Origin: Lachnospiraceae bacterium
GTDB lineage: Bacteria > Bacillota > Clostridia > Lachnospirales > Lachnospiraceae
Assembly (NCBI GenBank): GCA_015056795.1
Contig: SVFO01000003.1
Span: 1 to 64,000 of the forward strand
Length of the DNA stretch: 64,000 nucleotides
Direction of reading: 5' to 3'
In this document: in pieces, positions 24,453-32,306 of the stretch
Layout: every line of letters begins with the position of its first letter
How positions within the stretch are numbered: position 1 is the first letter of the stretch
Translations under genes and position numbers: made by a program
The notes under the pieces: generated by a model
Told to the model about the DNA's origin: nothing
Database searches by the model: none
The model's input: the letters and a program-made list of their open reading frames with translations, nothing else

Positions 24453-25907
24453 ATGAATCAGACAAAACTTGACCAGACAAAAGCACCCATCTATGAAGCC
24501 TTGGAGAGATTTCGTCAGGCACGCGTCGTACCCTTCGACGTTCCCGGCCATAAGCATGGTCGTGGCAACCCAGAGCTTGCGGCATTTCTTGGGCAGCAAT
24601 GCGTCGGTGTTGACGTAAATAGCATGAAACCCTTGGACAACCTCTGCCATCCCGTCTCCGTCATCCGTGAGGCGGAAATGCTTGCAGCAGATGCCTTTGG
24701 CGCTGCGGAGGCCTTTTTGATGGTGGGCGGCACGACAAGTGCGGTACAGAGCATGGTTCTGACGGCGACGAAGCGCGGTCAGGAAATCATCCTGCCCAGA
24801 AACGTCCATCGCAGCGTCATCAACGCCCTCGTATTAAATGGTGCGATCCCCGTTTACGTAAATCCCGAGGTGGACAAGCGTCTTGGCATCTCCCTTGGCA
24901 TGAAGCGCGAACAGGTTGCAAAGGCCATCAAGGAGCATCCGAATGCCGTTGCCGTTCTGGTCAACAACCCGACCTATTATGGTATTTGTAGTGATTTGAA
25001 GGCGATCGTGGACATGGCGCATCAGGCAGGCATGCTCTGCCTTGCGGATGAAGCCCATGGCACGCATTTCTATTTTGGAAACAATTTCCCTCTCTCCGCC
25101 ATGGCGGCAGGGGCAGACATGGCAGCCGTCTCCATGCATAAGAGCGGCGGAAGTCTCACTCAGTCAAGCTTCTTCCTGATTGGTCCCCAGGTGCATGCGG
25201 GCTATGCCCGTCAGATCATCAATCTGACGCAGACCACCAGCGGAAGCTATCTCTTGATGAGCAGCCTCGACATCAGCCGCAGAAAGCTTGCACTGCATGG
25301 CCGCGAAATCTTTACACAGGTCAAGGATCTTGCGGAGTATGCGCGAAATGAGGTCAATGCCATCGGCGACTACTACGCCTTCGGCAGAGAGCTTGTCAAC
25401 GGTGACAGCATTTATGATTTTGATCCCACGAAGCTCAGCGTACACACGCTCGACATCGGCATGGCCGGCATTGAGGTGTATGACGCCCTGCGAGATGATT
25501 ATGACATTCAGATTGAGTTTGGTGATTTGGGCAACATTCTTGCCTACCTCTCCATTGGTGACCGCTTCCAGGAGGTGGAGCGTCTCTGCTCCGCTCTCGC
25601 TGAGATTCGCAGACTGAATAAGCGCTCCAAGAGCGGCTTGCTCACGCAGGAATACATTGATCCCATTGTCGTTGCCTCCCCGCAGGAAGCATTCTATGCG
25701 GAGAAGGAAAGCCTTCCGATCGACCAGACGGTTGGCAGGGTCTGCAGCGAGTTCGTGATGTGCTATCCTCCTGGAATCCCTATTTTGGCTCCTGGAGAAA
25801 AAATCACGGCCGACATCCTGCGCTACATTCAATATGCGCATGAGAAGGGCTGCCAGATGACGGGACCCGAGGATCCCACCATTCAAAATTTGAATGTGTT
25901 GAAATAG
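24453..25907 (+). CDS. speA: Orn/Lys/Arg decarboxylase family protein, probably arginine decarboxylase
   Basis: This PLP enzyme of the fold-type I decarboxylase family has 484 residues from the ATG at 24453. That start is preceded by AGAAAGG and lies after the terminator; the in-frame ATG at 24375 would lie before the terminator. It shows the FDVPGHKHGRG N-terminal motif, ADEAHGTHFYFG, and the PLP-lysine in SMHKSGGS at about residue 230. It is of the short form without the N-terminal wing domain, like Bacillus SpeA/YaaO. Lysine decarboxylases share these motifs, but agmatinase downstream favours arginine as substrate, giving agmatine. It is the first gene of the polyamine cluster. Confidence 0.9.
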   Translation: MNQTKLDQTKAPIYEALERFRQARVVPFDVPGHKHGRGNPELAAFLGQQCVGVDVNSMKPLDNLCHPVSVIREAEMLAADAFGAAEAFLMVGGTTSAVQSMVLTATKRGQEIILPRNVHRSVINALVLNGAIPVYVNPEVDKRLGISLGMKREQVAKAIKEHPNAVAVLVNNPTYYGICSDLKAIVDMAHQAGMLCLADEAHGTHFYFGNNFPLSAMAAGADMAAVSMHKSGGSLTQSSFFLIGPQVHAGYARQIINLTQTTSGSYLLMSSLDISRRKLALHGREIFTQVKDLAEYARNEVNAIGDYYAFGRELVNGDSIYDFDPTKLSVHTLDIGMAGIEVYDALRDDYDIQIEFGDLGNILAYLSIGDRFQEVERLCSALAEIRRLNKRSKSGLLTQEYIDPIVVASPQEAFYAEKESLPIDQTVGRVCSEFVMCYPPGIPILAPGEKITADILRYIQYAHEKGCQMTGPEDPTIQNLNVLK

Positions 25908-26311
25908 GAAAGTCACAGGAAAGTCTCTTCGTGATTGTAAATGTAATATTTTAAATATGACAAGCTAATCTGCGGATGGAAATCGCGTTCTACCTCTTCT
26001 ATTGGCGAGGCGGACATCTGAAAACAACAAATGTTGAGAAAAACCAAGAAATCGCTGCTTTTATAAGGCGAAAACAGAAGAAAGAACAACGAAAATAAAG
26101 AAATAGACAGTTTTCGTTGATCCATTCAAGCAAATAAAGAAAAACGGACAACGAAATCAAAGGAAAACGCTTCTTTCGTTGTCCTGTCAAATTGATTAAG
26201 AAGATTTAGTATCGAAAACCGAGAAAATATGGAAAACAATCCCAGAGTTGCCAGAATTGTAGGGTACGGGGATCGGTTAGTTGATCAATTCATTGTATCT
26301 AAGGGATGATT
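25908..26311. other. gap within the polyamine cluster with twin hairpins
   Basis: These 404 bases are A/T-rich and hold no convincing gene; minus-strand frames at 25913-26190 lack ribosome binding sites. Two hairpins with related arms follow one another: CAACGAAAA (26087-26095) with TTTTCGTTG (26111-26119), and GGACAACGAAA (26146-26156) with TTTCGTTGTCC (26174-26184). On the minus strand the second is followed by GTTTTTCTTT and looks like a terminator, although no minus-strand gene lies upstream of it. Confidence 0.6.
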
Positions 26312-27451
26312 ATGAAAAAAATTAAGATTATCATCGGTTGCTTAGTGTTATCAATGATGCTTTCATCCTGTAGTGATCAGGGGAGCTTCGAGGATGATGC
26401 TACCACGGTTTTGCCTTGGGAGGAAGCTTCGATCTCCACGGTGGAAAGCTCTGAAAGCACGGAAAGTTCAGAAAGCATAGAAAGCTCAAAAAGCATAGAA
26501 AGCGCAGAAAGCTCAGAGACATTTGTCACGTCGGCGGAACCATCCATGTCGACGGAGGAAGAACACACGGAGTTTGATCCCTATTATGAATCAACCTCCG
26601 GGGAAGATTATTTTCATCAGGATGGCTACCCCGCTCCTGAGGATTGGCCGGAGCGCTACCCTCATGGTTCTGCCGGAAAGCTGGAGGGCACCATCGCCGT
26701 GATTTCCATTTTTGCGGATGACCAATATGGAACCTGGGACGTCACCGATCAGAAAAATCGTGCAAGAAATGGCCGTGTATATTATGACCTCAGGCTGGCT
26801 TGCGATTATCTGACGACGGAAAGCGCGAAATATGATAAGACCGTTAACTTTGAATGGGACTGGATGGAGCATTCCGAGCTCTGCTACGAAGCGGACTTTG
26901 AGGAGGCGAATCTTGCCAATGTATTGTATGACTATGGCACCATTGACCAGATGGTTTGGTCCTTCATTGAGGAAAATGTTGACAGTGAGGGCATTCGCAA
27001 GCGTTATCATGCTGACAGCGTCATTTACATGGTGTATGCAAACTCTCCCGCTGACCTGAACGGTCCTTCCTGTACCAGAAATTTCTATGCGGGGATGGAG
27101 TATCCCTACGAGATCTGTTACATTCAAATGAACCAGAATAATCGCGAAACGCCTCCGTCCGTATTTGCACACGAAATGCTCCATACCTTTGGTGCGCCGG
27201 ACATCTATTGGACGGATATTTACACCAACTATCGTCTGGAATACGGCATCACAAAGGATTATGTCAAGCAGATGGAACGAGAAGGTCTCAATGACCTTAT
27301 GCGAATTACCTGGGATCCCAAAACTGGAAATTATTTATATCATAGCATTGCGCAGGAAATTACGGATATTACCGCATATTACGTCGGTCTGACGGATGAA
27401 AGTGAAACCGTGACAAAATGGGGATTTCAAAAAAGTCAGCATGACGAATGA
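26312..27451 (+). CDS. lipoprotein with HExxH zinc-protease motif
   Basis: From the ATG at 26312 (AAGGG 6 bases before) the product has 379 residues. The N-terminus is a lipoprotein signal with lipobox LSSC near residue 19-22. A Ser/Glu-rich linker of about 50 residues built from SSES and SIES repeats spans about 45-90 and should act as a flexible stalk. The body, from about 110, carries FAHEMLHTFGAPDIYW near residue 288; HEMLH is a zinc-metalloprotease HExxH signature, followed by a downstream Asp. I expect a cell-surface metallopeptidase. Its place between speA and speE is unexplained and may be chance. Confidence 0.8.
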   Translation: MKKIKIIIGCLVLSMMLSSCSDQGSFEDDATTVLPWEEASISTVESSESTESSESIESSKSIESAESSETFVTSAEPSMSTEEEHTEFDPYYESTSGEDYFHQDGYPAPEDWPERYPHGSAGKLEGTIAVISIFADDQYGTWDVTDQKNRARNGRVYYDLRLACDYLTTESAKYDKTVNFEWDWMEHSELCYEADFEEANLANVLYDYGTIDQMVWSFIEENVDSEGIRKRYHADSVIYMVYANSPADLNGPSCTRNFYAGMEYPYEICYIQMNQNNRETPPSVFAHEMLHTFGAPDIYWTDIYTNYRLEYGITKDYVKQMEREGLNDLMRITWDPKTGNYLYHSIAQEITDITAYYVGLTDESETVTKWGFQKSQHDE

Positions 27452-27526
27452 CGGTCTCATGGCGATTTGCAAAGCAATCTGAGTTATGAAATACCCCATT
27501 GCGAAATAATACGGAGGAATGGAATC

Positions 27527-28378
27527 ATGGAATTATGGTTTAGTGAATTACATACCCCTGACGTAAAATTCAGTCTTCGGGTAAATAAGCAATTATATGG
27601 AAAGCAAAGCGATTATCAGAGAATTGACGTGTTGGACACGCCAGAGTTTGGCCGAGTGCTGGTGCTTGACGGCAACATCATGCTGACGGAGCGCGATGAA
27701 TTTATCTACGACGAAATGATCGTTCACGTGCCCATGGCCGTGCACCCTTCCATCAAAAACGTGCTCGTGATTGGTGCAGGTGATGGCGGCGTTGTTCGCG
27801 AGCTTACCCGCTTCGATCAGGTAGAGAATATTGACCTCGTTGAGATGGATGAGCAGGTAGTTGAGGTTTGTAGACAATTCCTGCCCGGGAATGCCTGCCG
27901 ACTGGATGATAAGCGTGTCAACATCTTCTTCGAGAATGGTCTGAAATTCCTGCGTCGCTGCGAGGATAAATATGACCTGATCATCGTGGACTCCAACGAT
28001 CCGTTCGGTCCCTCCGAAGGTCTCTTTACCAAGGAGTTCTACGGCAACTGCTACAAGGCGCTCAAGGAGGACGGCATCATGGTTAACCAGCAGGGCAGCC
28101 CCTTCTATGCGGAGGATGCTGAGGCCATGAAGAGAAGCCACAAGCGCATCGCCTCCACCTTCCCGATCAGCCGTGTCTATCAGGCACATATTCCGACCTA
28201 CGCTGCAGGCTACTGGCTGTTTGGTTTTGCCAGCAAGAAGTACCACCCCATCGATGACATGGATGCAGATCGTTGGACAAGCCTGCATCTTCGCACGAAA
28301 TATTACACCACGCGCCTTCACAAGGGAGCATTCTACCTGCCGGCCTTTCTGGAAGAAATGCTGAAAGAGGTTGAGTAG
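27527..28378 (+). CDS. speE: polyamine aminopropyltransferase (spermidine synthase)
   Basis: The start at 27527 (MELWFSELHTPDVKFSLRV, 283 residues) follows GGAGG. SpeE moves the aminopropyl group from decarboxylated SAM to putrescine to make spermidine. Family motifs are all present: YQRIDVLDTPEFGRVLVLDG, TERDEFIYDEMIVHVP, the nucleotide-binding VIGAGDGGVVRE, and DLIIVDSNDPFGP with the catalytic Asp. No S-adenosylmethionine decarboxylase gene (speD) is visible in this window, so the donor must come from elsewhere, or the enzyme may use another substrate. Confidence 0.95.
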   Translation: MELWFSELHTPDVKFSLRVNKQLYGKQSDYQRIDVLDTPEFGRVLVLDGNIMLTERDEFIYDEMIVHVPMAVHPSIKNVLVIGAGDGGVVRELTRFDQVENIDLVEMDEQVVEVCRQFLPGNACRLDDKRVNIFFENGLKFLRRCEDKYDLIIVDSNDPFGPSEGLFTKEFYGNCYKALKEDGIMVNQQGSPFYAEDAEAMKRSHKRIASTFPISRVYQAHIPTYAAGYWLFGFASKKYHPIDDMDADRWTSLHLRTKYYTTRLHKGAFYLPAFLEEMLKEVE

Positions 28379-28445
28379 GACTTAGAGGCCTCGGGGCTTG
28401 AAAAAGTTGTAAAACGATAGAACAGATTGTTAAAGAGGTATCCGT

Positions 28446-29408
28446 ATGCTGTATCCTAACGTAGAAACATTTTTAGCATGTAATGCTGACTATGAAAATG
28501 CAGAGTTAGTATTATTCGGGGCGCCGTTTGATTCAACGACGAGCTATCGTCCAGGAACGAGGTTTGGTCCGTCTGCGATTCGCCATGAGAGCTTTGGCAT
28601 CGAGACCTACAGCCCCTATCAGGATAAGGATTTAGCGGATTATGCCATCTTCGACAGCGGGGATTTGGAGCTGTGCTTCGGAAGTAGCGAGGTAGCCTTA
28701 AAGGATATTGAGGAACGAGCCGATATTATATTTAAGGACGGTAAATTTCCGTTGATGATTGGCGGTGAGCATCTGGTAACGCTGGGTACGGTTCGCGCGG
28801 CAGCCAAGCGCTATCCCGATTTACATATCATTCACTTTGATGCACACGCAGACCTTCGAGAAGAATATCTCGGCGTACCCTTAAGCCACGCCTGCGTCCT
28901 TCGAAGATGTCATGATCTTCTCGGAGACGGTCGCATCCATCAGTTTTGCATCCGCAGCGGCGAGCGCGAGGAATTCCGCTTTGCAGCGGGGCATACGGAC
29001 ATGCATAAGTTCAGCTTTGATGGTCTCGCTGAGACGATCGCTGACCTAAAGGAAAAGAATGTGCCGATTTATTTCACGATTGACTTAGATTGCTTGGATC
29101 CTGGATTCTTCCCTGGCACGGGAACGCCCGAGGCTGGCGGTGTGAGCTTCCCTGAGCTCTTAAATGCGATTCTGACGGTCACGCAGGGCAACGTCATCGC
29201 GGCAGACATCAACGAGCTTGCACCGAACCTTGATCAGAGCGGCGCTTCTACTGCCCTCGCCTGCAAGGTCACCCGCGAACTGATGCTGGCCATCTGCAAA
29301 AAAGAGCTTTCTTCGGATTCCGCAGAGGATAACACCTCCAAGGAAGACACGGATGAAAGCTGCGGAGATCTCCTGCTTTATACGGGCTTTGATTTTGGAG
29401 AAGCCTAA
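28446..29408 (+). CDS. speB: agmatinase
   Basis: SpeB hydrolyses agmatine to putrescine and urea with a binuclear manganese site. Metal-binding motifs of the ureohydrolase fold are evident: GGEHLVTLG, HFDAHADLREEY and TIDLDCLDPGFFPGTGTPE. The core ends near residue 285; an acidic tail of about 35 residues (SSDSAEDNTSKEDTDESCGD) follows and is not typical. It has 320 residues, with ATG at 28446 after AAAGAGGT. With SpeA it forms the agmatine route from arginine to putrescine. Confidence 0.95.
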   Translation: MLYPNVETFLACNADYENAELVLFGAPFDSTTSYRPGTRFGPSAIRHESFGIETYSPYQDKDLADYAIFDSGDLELCFGSSEVALKDIEERADIIFKDGKFPLMIGGEHLVTLGTVRAAAKRYPDLHIIHFDAHADLREEYLGVPLSHACVLRRCHDLLGDGRIHQFCIRSGEREEFRFAAGHTDMHKFSFDGLAETIADLKEKNVPIYFTIDLDCLDPGFFPGTGTPEAGGVSFPELLNAILTVTQGNVIAADINELAPNLDQSGASTALACKVTRELMLAICKKELSSDSAEDNTSKEDTDESCGDLLLYTGFDFGEA

Positions 29409-29475
29409 GAAAAGGAAAGTTATCAAATTTAGAATACATGCCATGTTTTGGCGGAAAGAGAGGTATTGCGAGAAA

Positions 29476-30735
29476 ATGAGCAGAGTTTTAATCATTGGCT
29501 GCGGCGGCGTTGCCAGCGTTGCAATCAGCAAATGCTGCCAGATTCCCGAGGTATTTCAGGAAATCTGCATCGCCAGTCGTACCAAATCCAAATGTGACGC
29601 TTTGGCTGCAAAGTTAACGCCAAAGACGACCACAAAGATCACCACGGCACAGGTAGATGCTGATGACGTGAATCAGCTGATCGACCTGATTAACGGTTAC
29701 AAGCCAGACCTGGTGATGAACATTGCACTCCCCTATCAGGACTTAACCATCATGGATGCCTGCCTTGCCTGCAAGGTGAATTACATGGATACGGCAAATT
29801 ATGAGCCCGAGAACACGGATGATCCCGAGTGGCGTGCCATCTATGAGAAGCGTTGTAAAGAGGCTGGCTTCTCTGCATACTTCGATTATAGCTGGCAGTG
29901 GGCTTATCAGGAGAAATTCAAGGAGGCTGGACTTACTGCCCTGCTCGGCTGCGGCTTCGATCCTGGTGTCACCCAGGCTTATGTTGCCTACGCAAAGAAG
30001 CACGAGTTCGATACCATTGACACGATTGACATCTTGGACTGCAACGGCGGCGACCACGGTTATCCCTTCGCCACCAACTTCAACCCTGAGATCAATCTTC
30101 GCGAGGTCAGCGCTCCTGGCAGCTATTGGGAGGACGGCCACTGGATCGAGATCCCTGCCATGAGCATCAAGCGCGAATACAATTTTGATCAGGTTGGCGA
30201 CAAGGACATGTATCTGCTTCATCACGAGGAGATCGAGAGCATCGCAAAGAATCTCCCCGAGGTTAAGCGCATTCGTTTCTTCATGACCTTTGGTCAGAGC
30301 TATCTGACTCACATGAAGTGCTTAGAGAATGTCGGTATGCTTTCCACGACGCCGATCAATTTCGAGGGTAAGGAGATCGTTCCCATCCAGTTCTTAAAGG
30401 CACTCCTGCCCGATCCCGCCTCCCTCGGTCCCCGCACGAAGGGTAAGACCAACATTGGCTGCATCTTCACGGGCAAGAAGGACGGCAAGGAAAAGACCTT
30501 TTATATTTACAACGTATGTGATCACGAAAGCTGCTACAAGGAAGTGGAAAGTCAGGCAATCAGTTACACCACGGGTGTTCCCGCAACCTGCGGCGCGCTG
30601 ATGCTGCTCACTGGTAAATGGGCCATTACCGGTGTTCACACGGTCGAGGAATTCGATCCCGATCCCTTCCTGGACGCATTAGATAAATACGGACTGCCCC
30701 GGAGCATTAGCACTTCTCCGGTGCTGGTGGACTAA
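29476..30735 (+). CDS. carboxynorspermidine synthase (saccharopine dehydrogenase family)
   Basis: The likely start is the ATG at 29476 (MSRVLIIGCGGVASVAISKC, 419 residues); the upstream in-frame ATG at 29353 lies inside speB. A Rossmann fold for NAD(P)H (IIGCGGVASV) opens the protein, followed by MNIALPYQDLTIMDACLACKVNYMDTANYE and LGCGFDPGVTQAYVAYA, as in saccharopine-dehydrogenase-family carboxy(nor)spermidine dehydrogenases. It should condense aspartate semialdehyde with a diamine. With putrescine the product would be carboxyspermidine; with diaminopropane, carboxynorspermidine. Its stop TAA is immediately followed by the ATG of nspC, so the two are coupled. Confidence 0.92.
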   Translation: MSRVLIIGCGGVASVAISKCCQIPEVFQEICIASRTKSKCDALAAKLTPKTTTKITTAQVDADDVNQLIDLINGYKPDLVMNIALPYQDLTIMDACLACKVNYMDTANYEPENTDDPEWRAIYEKRCKEAGFSAYFDYSWQWAYQEKFKEAGLTALLGCGFDPGVTQAYVAYAKKHEFDTIDTIDILDCNGGDHGYPFATNFNPEINLREVSAPGSYWEDGHWIEIPAMSIKREYNFDQVGDKDMYLLHHEEIESIAKNLPEVKRIRFFMTFGQSYLTHMKCLENVGMLSTTPINFEGKEIVPIQFLKALLPDPASLGPRTKGKTNIGCIFTGKKDGKEKTFYIYNVCDHESCYKEVESQAISYTTGVPATCGALMLLTGKWAITGVHTVEEFDPDPFLDALDKYGLPRSISTSPVLVD

Positions 30736-31932
30736 ATGGCAGGCGTATTTGACAGACTGAGCGAGGAAGCTGTTGTAAAGGCCCTGCAAGAGCTCCCGAC
30801 GCCCTGTTATGTATTAGATGAAAAAGTACTTAAGGAAAATGGAGAAATTCTCTCTGAGGTACAGGAGCACACTGGATGCAGAATCCTCCTTGCCCAGAAG
30901 GCCTTCTCCAACTATGACCTCTATCCTGCCCTGGCACCCTACCTTGCAGGTACGGAAGCCAGCGGACTTTTCGAGGCAAGACTTGGCCGCGAGGAAATGC
31001 CGGATAAGGAGGTTCACGTCTTCAGCACGGCCTACAAGGCCCGTGACATGGAAGCGCTCTTTAATTACGCTGATCACATTGTATTTAACTCTATCGGTCA
31101 GCTGGCAGTCTTCGGACCTGCCGCAAAATCCTCCGGCATGAGCCTTGGCCTTCGTATCAATCCTGAGTGCTCGACGCAGGAAGAAAGTCACTCCATCTAT
31201 GATCCCTGCGCAACTGGCAGCCGTCTTGGCGTGACGCGTGCGCAGTGGGACAAGCTGATGACGCCTGACGTATATGCCCTGCTGGATGGTCTGCATTTCC
31301 ATACGCTCTGCGAGCAGGATGCCTATGACCTCGAGACGACGCTCGTTGCCGTGGAAGAGAAATTCGGACAATTCCTGCCTGACATGAAATGGCTGAACAT
31401 GGGCGGCGGTCATCACATTACGAGAAAGGGCTACGACATTCCCCGTCTGGAGAAGCTGATCAAGACCTATACGGACAAATATGACCTTCAGGTTTACTTA
31501 GAGCCCGGCGAGGCCTGCGCCCTGAATGCCGGTTATCTCATTACGACGGTGCTTGATGTCACGGAAAACAATAACGTTACAAACGTCATCATCGATGCGA
31601 GTGCCGCCTGTCACATGCCTGACGTCATCGAGATGCCCTATCGTCCTCCCCTGTATGGCGCCGGCGAGGCGGGTGAAAAGGCATTCCCTGTTCGCCTTGG
31701 CGGACCCTCGTGTCTGGCTGGCGACGTCATTGGAAACTACACCTTTGACCAAATGCCCCGCATCGGCGATCGCCTGATCTTCGGCGACATGGCCATCTAC
31801 ACGACCTGTAAGAACAACACCTTCAATGGCATGCCGCTTCCTGACGTGCACGTGCTCCATCCCGACAACACGGTAACCACGGTTGCCCGCTTTGGCTATC
31901 AGGACTTTAAGTATCGACTCGGAAGCTCATAA
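30736..31932 (+). CDS. nspC: carboxynorspermidine decarboxylase
   Basis: NspC is a PLP-dependent decarboxylase of the alanine-racemase-like fold that turns carboxy(nor)spermidine into (nor)spermidine. It has 398 residues. The N-terminal region TPCYVLDEKVLKENGEIL and LAQKAF supply the PLP-lysine; LNMGGGHHIT is the glycine-rich phosphate-binding loop, and the C-terminal segment has LGGPSCLAGDVIGNY with the catalytic Cys. It directly abuts the preceding synthase gene. It is the last gene of the cluster; a hairpin at 31961-31990 follows. Confidence 0.95.
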   Translation: MAGVFDRLSEEAVVKALQELPTPCYVLDEKVLKENGEILSEVQEHTGCRILLAQKAFSNYDLYPALAPYLAGTEASGLFEARLGREEMPDKEVHVFSTAYKARDMEALFNYADHIVFNSIGQLAVFGPAAKSSGMSLGLRINPECSTQEESHSIYDPCATGSRLGVTRAQWDKLMTPDVYALLDGLHFHTLCEQDAYDLETTLVAVEEKFGQFLPDMKWLNMGGGHHITRKGYDIPRLEKLIKTYTDKYDLQVYLEPGEACALNAGYLITTVLDVTENNNVTNVIIDASAACHMPDVIEMPYRPPLYGAGEAGEKAFPVRLGGPSCLAGDVIGNYTFDQMPRIGDRLIFGDMAIYTTCKNNTFNGMPLPDVHVLHPDNTVTTVARFGYQDFKYRLGSS

Positions 31933-31960
31933 TTATTTCAGCTACCTTTTATAGCATGAT

Positions 31961-31990
31961 GTTGGGGTCAAAAGGCATTTTGGCCCCAAC
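31961..31990 (+). terminator. hairpin after nspC
   Basis: GTTGGGGTCAAAA pairs with TTTTGGCCCCAAC (one mismatch) around a short loop, 30 bases after the nspC stop. There is no downstream T-run, so termination is plausible but not typical. Confidence 0.5.
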
Positions 31991-32174
31991 CAATGCTACG
32001 GATAGCTCCACCTTTTTGTAACTCTCGTAATCCTACAAACATTCGGAATCTGCTGAAATTCTTGAAAACCACCCTGTTTTTATTTAAATTTTCAGCATGT
32101 GTAACTGTAGTCAAAGAAAACGCAGTTACAATTACAAGCGTAATACAAAGCACAAATGACCCTAACTTCTTCAT
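31968..32174 (-). pseudogene. truncated secreted-protein remnant
   Basis: The frame begins MKKLGSFVLCITLVIVTAFS, a clear Sec signal peptide with cleavage expected after THA near residue 27. About 40 residues later it ends, with the last part (FSRFRMFVGLRELQ) encoded by a dispersed intergenic repeat (32020-32059, similar to 10314-10353). This looks like the start of a secreted-protein gene cut off by the repeat. The Shine-Dalgarno region (AGAAAAGAGAAAA) is weak. It could still yield a short secreted peptide. Confidence 0.45.
32020..32059. repeat. dispersed repeat, second copy
   Basis: AACTCTCGTAATCCTACAAA and the following 20 bases match 10314-10353 at about 80 percent of positions. The two copies lie about 22 kb apart, both next to minus-strand regulatory regions. 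Confidence 0.65.
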
Positions 32175-32306
32175 TTTTCTCTTTTCTGCCTATAGGCGCA
32201 TCCATCATCATACCTTTTCTGGTATATGAAAATAAAATCTTTACATTTTACTCGCAATATCTAAATAATCTTTTCCATTGGTTTATCCTCCTTCCATAAC
32301 TACAGT

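Noticed and set aside
29743..30312. A 189-codon minus-strand frame inside the carboxynorspermidine synthase gene
   Set aside because: Antisense shadow with no ribosome binding site; the plus-strand gene has clear family motifs and sits in an operon.
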